NCBI RefSeq assembly: GCF_002196705.1
Contig: NZ_NADJ01000038.1
Location: 239,419 to 303,418, forward strand
Direction of reading: 5' to 3'
DNA length: 64,000 nt
Source of the DNA: Desulfosporosinus sp. FKB
GTDB lineage: Bacteria; Bacillota; Desulfitobacteriia; Desulfitobacteriales; Desulfitobacteriaceae
Shown here: positions 44,915 through 54,100 of the stretch, piece after piece
How the letters are laid out: every line of letters starts with the position of its first letter
Numbering within the stretch: the stretch's first letter is position 1
The notes under the pieces: model-generated
The model's input: only the letters and a program-made list of their open reading frames with translations
What the model was told of the DNA's origin: nothing
Databases searched by the model: none
Program-made: the position numbers and the translations under genes

Positions 44915-45545
44915 TCTTACTGCTAATTCCCAATGCCTCCTTCGCAAGCCGGTCCACGTAATCGTTAAACCGATTACCACTGTGACCGGCTACCTTTTCG
45001 AAAGTGTAGAGGCCTTGGTACTCTTTCATAAAGGTTACATAGGCTTGTGTAAATTTATTCTTAGCTTTCCAGGCGCCAGTAACCCAGTTGGCAATTCCTG
45101 AATAGTCATGATAAATTCTTATCTTGGCATTCAGACTCTTAGCCTTTTTCACAGCATGTATTACCGCTGCGATTTCTCCGGCAACATTCCTCATAATGGC
45201 AGCTTCATGATTTTCTCCATCTCCATTCGCTTCAAAAACAACTTGTCCCTCTTTGACAAAAACATAGCCAAAGGAATACTTCCCATTTCGATAACTGCCA
45301 TCTGTATAAACGTCATAGTCATACTCCCAGTTCACTTCACATACTTTATCTTCAGAGGAGTTTTCCTTGACCCCACCCTTTTGATCTTCTCCATCATCTT
45401 TCCAGGCAAGGGCTTCAGCTTTCGTTTCGAATCCTTTAAAAACTGCTCCTTTATACCCTTTAACTGCTGACTGACAATCAGGCCAATTATCGAAAAGCCC
45501 CTTCTTGTATCCCTCTTTTACAACATAAAAATTCTTTTTTCCCAA
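44907..45545 (-). CDS. Ribonuclease H with viroplasmin-type N-terminal domain
   Basis: 212 residues from TTG 45545. The N-terminal part (FYVVKEGYKKGLFDNWPDC...AVFKGFETKAEALAW) is the hybrid-binding domain of RNase H1. The catalytic acids lie in VYTDGSYRNG, VAGEIAAV, IYHDYSGI and NDYVDRLAKEA. It removes RNA from RNA-DNA hybrids. The longer frame begins at ATG 45596, but that codon lies next to a -10 box and upstream of the likely transcription start, so I prefer the TTG ten bases after AAAAGGGG. Confidence 0.88.
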   Translation of the reverse strand: MGKKNFYVVKEGYKKGLFDNWPDCQSAVKGYKGAVFKGFETKAEALAWKDDGEDQKGGVKENSSEDKVCEVNWEYDYDVYTDGSYRNGKYSFGYVFVKEGQVVFEANGDGENHEAAIMRNVAGEIAAVIHAVKKAKSLNAKIRIYHDYSGIANWVTGAWKAKNKFTQAYVTFMKEYQGLYTFEKVAGHSGNRFNDYVDRLAKEALGISSKIR

Positions 45546-45596
45546 AGCTGCAAAACCCCTTTTGACCAAATTTGGAGCTTTTTTTCCCACATACAT

Positions 45597-45625
45597 ATTA
45601 TAGTATAAGTCTTGTTATCTCAAAA
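45597..45625 (-). promoter_or_regulatory. Promoter of the RNase H gene
   Basis: TTTTGA (45625-45620) and TATAAT (45602-45597) on the minus strand are 17 bp apart. Transcription should begin near 45590, inside the upstream extension of the RNase H frame, which decides the start codon. Confidence 0.6.
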
Positions 45626-45787
45626 CAAAACTGAGTAACATATTTATCTTGTGCAGAATAGTCTAAATATTATTTACAAGCAGGAAGGATTAACCAATTA
45701 TCCGTCGAATTCATAAAGATAACTACAATGTATACCCGTATAACCCAAGTTCAAGCCAAAAGACATGAACTAAGAGGGGGAAAAACA

Positions 45788-46450
45788 ATGGAAACTTACC
45801 GGGTGAAGGTCGGAGCAGAAGGTGAAATCTCATTACCCTTGGAATTGAGAAACCTCTTTGGATTAGCTCCAGGAGACACTTTAGATTTATGTGTTGATTC
45901 TGAAGGCAAAGTTTTCGTAAGAACTGCCGAGCGTTCAGTCGAACCACTTTCCGATTTTTTTGAAGACCTGATTATCGGTGACTTACATAGCGCCGGATTT
46001 ACAGGCGACGAGCTTAAGAATAGATTACTGGAACAAAAATTAAAGTTAAGCACAGTCCTTGATCGTATGGCAGAAGAAGGTTACCGGGCCCACAAAAATT
46101 TCCAATCCGTAAAATGGCGCGCCGTCCAAAGCATAAAACCATTAGAGAACGTGAAATCATCTCCAACGCCTTTTCAAGTTGTCATAACCACCCGGGGAAT
46201 TCATGATTTGGCTGTCCTCCAACCGGCAGAGCTTAAGGAAATACCCGCAGTGTTAAGCGGACTCGAAGAAGATCCATTGGGATTTAAAAGGCTAAGAGGA
46301 CCCTATTATGAAACATACCGTGTTTCTTTCCACTGCGGCCACAAGGAATACCGAGTTGTTTACACCGTATTTGCCCCTGAAAATCTTGTCGTCGTGTTAA
46401 CCATCGGGAAAAGAAAAGCAATCTTTGAAAAACTGAACGGCATTGCCTAA
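45788..46450 (+). CDS. AbrB-type DNA-binding domain fused to a RelE/ParE toxin-like domain
   Basis: 220 residues. The N-terminus METYRVKVGAEGEISLPLELRNLFGLAPGDTLDL is a SpoVT-AbrB swapped-hairpin domain, usually an antitoxin. A helical middle follows (about 60-130). The C-terminus FQVVITTRGIHDLAVL...DPLGFKRLRGPYYETYRVSF...YRVVYTVF...IGKRKAIFEKL matches RelE/ParE toxins. Antitoxin and toxin in one chain is unusual. The ATG at 45788 follows AGAGGGGG; the frame also opens at 45728. The stop lies 13 nt ahead of the MFS gene start. Confidence 0.72.
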   Translation: METYRVKVGAEGEISLPLELRNLFGLAPGDTLDLCVDSEGKVFVRTAERSVEPLSDFFEDLIIGDLHSAGFTGDELKNRLLEQKLKLSTVLDRMAEEGYRAHKNFQSVKWRAVQSIKPLENVKSSPTPFQVVITTRGIHDLAVLQPAELKEIPAVLSGLEEDPLGFKRLRGPYYETYRVSFHCGHKEYRVVYTVFAPENLVVVLTIGKRKAIFEKLNGIA

Positions 46451-46463
46451 AGGAGCAAGTTTT

Positions 46464-47906
46464 TTGATCGAAGGTTACAACTCCAGCTATTTTAAAGACT
46501 CCCCAAAATACCGATGGTTTATTTTAGCAACGGTTTCCATTGGGACCTTTATGTCAACGTTGGACAGCAGTATTGTCAGTGTAGCTTTACCGACAATCTC
46601 AGGAAAATTACAAGCAAACCTATCAACGCTGCAATGGGTAGTTACTGCCTATTTATTAACCATCTCCAGCCTGCTCCCTGTTTTTGGGCGCTTAGCTGAT
46701 CTTATTGGAAGAAAACGAGTCTACTCTTTCGGATTTATTATTTTTACTCTTGGTTCTGTACTTTGCGGCCTGGCGACAAACATCTGGTTTCTCATCGGAA
46801 TGCGTGTCCTCCAGGCAATTGGGGCATCGATCCTCATGGCAAATAGCCCGGCCATTATTACTGCGAATTTCCCTCCAAAGGAACGCGGAAAGGCTTTGGG
46901 GCTAACCGGAACTGTTGTTGCTTTGGGAAGCCTTACCGGTCCCGCCCTCGGCGGCATATTAGTTGGGTTGTTAAACTGGCGTACCATATTTTACATCAAT
47001 TTGCCTATTGGAATTATAGGTTACATAGCCGCCCTCCTAATTCTTCCCTTAGACACACCCTTGCAAAGCAACGAAACATTCGACTTTATTGGCGCCTTTC
47101 TTTTTACCAGCGGCATGCTGTGCCTTTTATTTTCCCTCAGTAATGGCCAAGATTGGGGATGGAACTCCTATCCGATCAGAGGTGGCTTAATCCTCGGTCT
47201 CATCTTATTGGCAGCATTTTTCTTGGCCGAAATTCGCGTTTCAAGCCCTATGATTGATCTGTCCCTGTTCCAAATCCGGCCCTTTTTAGCGGGAAATATT
47301 ACCGGATTTCTTTCTTTTGTAGCAATGTTTGCCAATACCATGCTGATGCCTTTTTACTTACAGCATGTTTTAAATTTTGATCCAACCCAAGTTGGGTTAA
47401 TAATGACCTCTTTTCCCCTGATGTTGGCAATTTCTGCACCAATCAGCGGACTCATCTCGGATATAATCGGCCCACGCGTCCTGACCACAAGCGGATTGAT
47501 CGTCTTCGCCTCTGGCTTTTTATATTTGTCCAGTCTAACCGCCTGCTCACTAACTTGGCAAATCGTACCTGGTCTTTTGCTGATAGGTTTGGGTTGTGGT
47601 CTTTTCCAATCTCCCAATAACAGCAGCGTCATGAGTTCAGTTCCAACCATAAAATTAGGTATTGCCGGTGGAATTAACGCCCTGCTCCGAAATGTTGGCA
47701 TGGTTATTGGAATCTCTTATTCTGTATCCTTATTTGAAAACAGACAGGCAATCCTGCTGGAAGGTATCACCTCTCCGACAGCAGAACAACAAGCAAATGC
47801 TTTTGTCGGGGCTTATCAGATTGTCATGTTAACCTCAATGGGAATTGCAATTGTCGCTGGTTTGCTCTCTCTTAACCGCAAAGGCTATTATCAGCCCGAA
47901 GCTTAA
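46464..47906 (+). CDS. MFS multidrug efflux transporter (DHA2/EmrB type, 14 TM)
   Basis: 480 residues with 14 predicted hydrophobic helices. Motifs are LDSSIVSVALPTI in helix 1, GRLADLIGRKRVY between helices 2 and 3, and the antiporter motif C GPALGGILVGLLNWR in helix 5. It should export drugs or organic anions using the proton gradient. TTG at 46464 follows AAAGGAG at eight bases and is preferred over the upstream TTG at 46443. The close fit to the AbrB-RelE gene suggests one transcript and control by that protein. Confidence 0.9.
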   Translation: MIEGYNSSYFKDSPKYRWFILATVSIGTFMSTLDSSIVSVALPTISGKLQANLSTLQWVVTAYLLTISSLLPVFGRLADLIGRKRVYSFGFIIFTLGSVLCGLATNIWFLIGMRVLQAIGASILMANSPAIITANFPPKERGKALGLTGTVVALGSLTGPALGGILVGLLNWRTIFYINLPIGIIGYIAALLILPLDTPLQSNETFDFIGAFLFTSGMLCLLFSLSNGQDWGWNSYPIRGGLILGLILLAAFFLAEIRVSSPMIDLSLFQIRPFLAGNITGFLSFVAMFANTMLMPFYLQHVLNFDPTQVGLIMTSFPLMLAISAPISGLISDIIGPRVLTTSGLIVFASGFLYLSSLTACSLTWQIVPGLLLIGLGCGLFQSPNNSSVMSSVPTIKLGIAGGINALLRNVGMVIGISYSVSLFENRQAILLEGITSPTAEQQANAFVGAYQIVMLTSMGIAIVAGLLSLNRKGYYQPEA

Positions 47907-47993
47907 TTTCATACAAAACCCTAAAAATCAATTTCTTAATATTGTGATCAAATCTAAAAGCCAAATACCGTACCTAACCTTCAAGGAGTAAAA

Positions 47994-48035
47994 AAAGCCT
48001 TCTGTCGTAGGATCATAACTACAATAGAAGGCTTT
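47994..48035. terminator. Terminator between the MFS gene and the glucan synthase gene
   Basis: AAAGCCTTCT pairs with AGAAGGCTTT and encloses a GTAG/CTAC inner stem. Runs of A precede it and TTT follows, so it can stop transcription from both sides. The rest of 47907-48151 shows no gene. Confidence 0.75.
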
Positions 48036-48151
48036 CTGTGTCTGGAAAATTGCAAGTCCTCCAGGAAATAATGCCTCACCTTAAATTCAAGAGCGAAATC
48101 ATGTGGTATGGGGTCTCTCAAACCATTATTACCCGGTGAAGGATAAGGTTA

Positions 48152-51100
48152 TTACATAGTTAAATGTATAGTATGAACCTGACTGTCATCTTTGAGTTGA
48201 ATGACCGGTTCCTCTAAAAGCACATCGTCACAGGTAATCTGTTCAGCTCCAGTCATCTTCCCTTGAGGATTCTCAACGACAATTTCATATCGTGATGAAC
48301 AGTATGTATAGGTTAAACGGAACCCCTTCCAATGGCTGGGTATACACGGTTTAAGAATTAACCTGTCCCCTAGTCGCTTAAAACCTAATATCCCTTCAAG
48401 CCCGGCCTGATATAACCACCCTGCCGCTCCAGTATACCAACTCCAGCCGCCGCGGCCTACATGGGGGTGAATGGCATAAACATCCGCGGCGACAACATAA
48501 GGCTCAACTTTATAGCGATTGGCCTCATTTTCCGTTCGGGCATGATTGACGGGGTTTAACATGTGAAACAATTCCATGGCTTTATCCCCTTCCCCCAGAG
48601 TTGTGTAGGCCAATACGGCCCAAATCGCCCCGTGAGTATATTGTCCGCCATTTTCCCGAACTCCCGGTACATAGCCTTTAATATAACCAGGATCAGGCAG
48701 AGACTTGTCAAAAGGCGGTGTCAGCAGCAGCAGAATTCCTTCGTCTTTGCGCCACAAATAGTGTTCCAAGGCCAACATCGCATCTAAAGCACGACTGGGT
48801 TTAGCTGCAGCTGAAATTACCGACCAAGACTGAGCTATAGCATCAATCTGACATTCTGTATTTCGAGTTGACCCTAAGGGAGTGCCGTCATCAAAATAAG
48901 CACGACGATACCACCCACCATCCCAGCCATGTTTTTCTAAAGATTGTTGAAGCTCTTTAGCAATCCTGCGGTAGCCTTCTCCTCGTTCCTTGTCTTGACG
49001 TCCTAAGCAAATATTGGAGAAACGCTGTAAGGTTAAATACAAAAACCATCCTAACCAAACACTTTCTCCGCGACCCTTGGGACCGATTTGACTAAATCCA
49101 TCATTCCAGTCTCCGGAACCAATCAGCGGCAAGCCATGTTCACCAAAACGCATACCCCGTTCAAGGGCTCGCAGACAATGTTCGTAAACAGTTCCAGTCT
49201 CAGCGGAAATGTCAGGAACTGAATAACGTTCATCTTCCCCTTCTTTCAACGTTTCATCATCAAGGAAAGACGTGACTTCTTCCAGCACCCCGATATCTCC
49301 GGTACGTTCAATATAGTGCGCAGTTACGAAAGGAAGCCACAGCAAATCATCCGCAAACCTTGTTCGTATACCTTTATTTTTTCCCTCATGCCACCAATGC
49401 TGGACATCGCCTTCTCTAAATTGATGGGCACAATGAAGAATAATTTGCCGCCTGGTAATCTCGGGAGACGTGTAAACCAGCGCCATAACATCCTGAAGTT
49501 GGTCTCTAAAGCCATAGGCTCCTCCAGACTGATAAAATGCCGATCTCGCCCATACCCGACAGACCATGGTTTGATAAAGCAACCAGCGATTTAAGAGCAA
49601 ATTCATGGATGTATCAGGTGTTTCGACTTGAATTTTACCCAGTAAGCCATCCCAAAAGCTTTTGACATGTTCCAGTTCTTCGTTTACCTTCTTGGGGTCT
49701 CTATACTTCTCGCGAATTTCTTCAGCCTCTTCTCGATTCTGAGTATCCCCTAATAAAAAGGTCACTGTTTTTTCTTCTCCCGGCGCAAGCGATATATTAA
49801 TTTTCATTGCTGTACAAGGGTCAAAACCTGCACCTACGGAATCCGAGAATCTTTCCGTCTTTAAGCCTATGGGATCTGCCAGGCTTCCGTTTCGCCCGAT
49901 AAATTCTGATCGATCCCCGGTATAACTATCGATGTCCCCGCCGATTGCTGTCAAAAACCCATGCCTTCCAGCAAATTCTTCTTGATAGGTGTTTCGAACT
50001 AAGAAAAGCTGTTTCTCCTTATCAAATTCCGACACCAAATAAGGGGCGGTCTGTTCCCGGGCCACTCCCAAGACCCATTCAGCGTAATAGACTAGACTTA
50101 AATGCAGCGTCTGTTCCGACATGTTGCTAAGCATTAATTCCGTGATTTTTACAGGTTCCTCAACAGGCACGAAGAGTCTTAAGGTTTGTTTTAAGCCATG
50201 ACTGCAGTGTTCAAAGACAGAATATCCCTGTCCGTGGCGAATTGTATAAGCTCCTTTCTCCCGCCTCGGTCTGGCAGTCACAGACCAGAATTCGCCTGTC
50301 TCGGCATTCTTTAAGTAAAGCACTTCCCCGGGAGGATCAAGAACCGGGTCATTGGACCAAGGAGTCAGTTTATACTCTCTGCTGTTCATTGACCAGGAAT
50401 AACCCGCACCTGCCTCGGAGACTTGAAAGCCAAACCTTGAGTTGGCAATAACGTTAATCCAAGGAAGCGGGGTATTTCTGGCTTCCTGAAGTTGGATGAT
50501 ATATTCTTTTCCATCGTCACTAAAGCCTCCATATCCATTCGGAAATGTTAAGGAACTTAAGATCTCGTCGATGGATTCAGGAGGTTTATGTTCTGAAGAA
50601 GCTTCCAAGGAGACCTCATCTGCTTCGCTGGGACTATGAGTATCGGCATCGATCCCTTCCTCAGTAATTAGTTTGCTCTTCTTACGAACTTGAAGTGTAC
50701 AAGACCCACCTTCTCCATTAAACATTATTCTTGCTACGGTATAAAGCAATCTTAAATCATCAGGATGAACATGACCTTTTTGCAGGATAAAAACACCACC
50801 CGGTTGATTTAAGCGATCCCGAGCATGTCCCATCGAAACTAAATCCCGCAAATTATCCTGGAAAGCCTGGACATAACTACTTTCGTCCTCGTTGAGAATT
50901 ACCAAATCAGCATATAACCCTTTAAGACTCCAGTATTCATGAATTGTGAGCAAGCGATGGACTAAATCCAGATGTTCTTCGCAATCAACCCGAACGAGTA
51001 CAATTGGCAGATCTCCTGAAATGGCATAAGACCATAAACCGGACTGCCCTTTACAATTCCTTTCGATGTATTCCGCCACATCTCTGCGACACGGGCTGAG

Positions 51101-54100
51101 ATAGAACAGATGACCTCCAAGACTGAGTGCCTCATTGGCCTGCCCAGCCGTCAAATTCAGATGACGAAGTTCCATATTGCAATGCGTCCAAGCCAATTCA
51201 AAAGCTCTATTCACCGAGAGCGGATCGCGATATTTTTCAGAAATGCGAACTATTTCCTCTTGATTATCAGCATAACCCACTGAAAAAGAAACCCTGGCTG
51301 TCTGCCCCGGACCTATTCTGACTCGCTGACGCAGGCTCATAATCGGATCAAGAACTGCACCAACGGTGTTCGACAAGGGATGATTGGCATCTACGGCTTG
51401 CGGCTTGGCAAGGCTTCTCCCCCTTCCGACAAATCGTGCTCGGTCTGTCTCATATTGCAGGGTTCCTACCTTGTCCCCTTCTGTCGCCACAGTATGCATC
51501 AACCACAAACGCCGCTGATTTTCTTTACGAGGACGCCGTGACGCAAAAAGCACTTCATTCTGATAATCCGTTTGGATAAATAAATTACCAAAGGCAGGAT
51601 GGGCTAAATCATCATTCGCCCTCGCTAAAACGACTTCAAAATAACTCGTAATCTCCACAACACGCTCAAATTTGCTATGATTCGTAAGGGAAATACGTCT
51701 TATCTCAGTTTGGTCCTCAGGCGAAACAACGATTTCCGTTTTAGTCGTAAGGTTGCCGTCCTGGCGACGAAATTCTACGCGATCCGGAGCAAAAGTTACT
51801 TTGTAGTCCTCCCCGCCAAAACCACAAGGCTGAAAAGCCGCTGACCAAACATCGCCGGAATTTAAATTTTGAATGTAAAAATACATACCCCAAGCATCAC
51901 GGGTTACATCTTCACGCCAACGTGAAATGCTGATTTCACGGAATCGGCTGAATCCAGCTCCTGAATTTGTTAACATCACTGAATACTGTCCATTGGAAAT
52001 ACAATGAGTAACGGGAATGGGGCTCATGGCAGTATTCAGGAAAATAGAATGGTTTTTTTCCGGAAGGATATTTTTGCTGTATCGTTCCGCAACAACCTGT
52101 TCACTCTCCGGCTGAGATACCAGAGATACTGCTGAAGGAAGCCTTTCTTGAAGAAGAAGCTCCGAGGCTTGAATAAAAGGCTCCTTATGCAATCGATTTT
52201 GCATCCTGTTATCAAACAAAACATTATCTAGAGCCAGAAAGCTCATTCCCTGATGATGAGCCATGAAACTCTTAATTAACTTATGAGATCCTCCTACCGG
52301 AATGCGATCCGCTGTATAATCAGCAGCTTCATAAAGACCGTATCGGCCGCTGAAACCCTGATGATCCATACTGGAGATATTAGCTAATGCTTCCCGCGGA
52401 GCAACCATAAGCGCCAAGAAACTGGCATAGGGCGCAATTACTAAATCTTGAATTAATCCTCGTTTCAGACCCAATCCCGGAACCCCGAAGGCTTTATATT
52501 GATAGTTTAGCTGGGGATCGAAGGCGTAGAAGCCCGATTCGGAAATTCCCCAAGGCAAATTATGTTCAGCAGCATACTTGCGTTGAACTTCAACTACTGA
52601 ATTATAGGTTTCATCCAATAACGTCCCTTCATAATTCCTCATGACCAATAGAGGCATTAAAAACTCAAACATTGTACCACTCCAAGAAACGAGGCTGCGT
52701 TTCCTCTGAGCCAAAGTTAAGGTACGGCCCAGTCTAAACCAATGACTATGAGACACATCCCCTTTGGCGATGGCAATAAAACTTGCCTGGCGAGCCTCAG
52801 AGGCCAATAAATCATAATAGGACTTATCAAGCATACTGTCCCCAACCCGATAGCCAATGGAGAAAAGTTGACGTTTCTCATCAAATAAGGGACGAAAATC
52901 TGTAGCCAAAACCATCTCTTCGAGCTCATGCTGTAATTCTCTGGACTTAAGTAATAAGTGCTGAGCTCTCTCTAAGGCAGGTTTGATTTTTTCTCCAATT
53001 TCTGCAGAAAACGTTCCGTGTTCTAAGCCCTGGGAATAGTACAATGCAAGACGCTCTAAAGGAGCAAATTGAAGTTCATCGGCAACCTGTTGGTCAATTT
53101 GGTTTATGAGTGCTGGATCTTTGGCCCAGGGGAAAAAGTCTTGAATCTCCTTCTCAAAGGAACCAATCATTTTCTGTATTTGTTTAGCCCAATATCTTCC
53201 TTCCTCAGACCATTCCTGATTCGAGGGAACATTAGGCCAAGACCGTATCAGCTGTCGCCAAGTTTCCAGACTCCAGCTCTGATCAGAGGTCTCCAGAAAC
53301 TTATTAAGACCCCTTTCGAATTCGGAAAAATCGTTAAATACCTCTTCGCTGACTGCCTGTTTAAAGTGGATTAACGTATCTTGCAAGGCAGAAAGATAAC
53401 CCAAATTGAGAAGTGGACTTTCCATCGATTCGCTAAGTCCAGATTTCAACGTCACCAAATACATTGCGAAATTACCGCTATCTACTGTGGATATATATCG
53501 TGGCTCCAAAGGTTCCAAACTTAATGTATCATACCAATTGTAAAGATGACCTTGCCAATGTTCGAGCTCCTTAATCGTCTGCAGTGTTCTTTCAATTCTG
53601 TTGATGGCCGTCGATAAGGAAATATAACCAAAGTCTCTTGCTGCTAAATTTGCCAGCAAGGCTAAACCAATATTCGTTGGCGATGTTCGATGAGCAATCC
53701 CATTGGGCGGATCAATTTGGACATTGTCAGGAGGCAGCCAATGCTCAGCATCACTCACAAACTCTTCAAAAAAGGCCCAAATTTTCCTCGACCAGAGACG
53801 TAACGACTGCTGTTCGGAAGCAGAAAGCAATTCCTTCTTATGTCGTTTCGGCAGGCTTACCCGATAGGAACACCAAATGGAAAGAAGCCATAAAATCACT
53901 AAGGGAGTAACCGCCATCAGCTTAGCCGGAAACAGAAACCCTATCAGAAAAAAAACAAGGACACAATAGACGATGACAGGCCGCATTGCTCCTAAATTCG
54001 CTTTAAAACTCAGGTCGATTCGTTTTTCCGTATCGGCTGCCGTCTCCCATTCCAGCATATTTCGGTGAGAAATAAGCTGCCGGTATAAGCTTCTGAAAAT

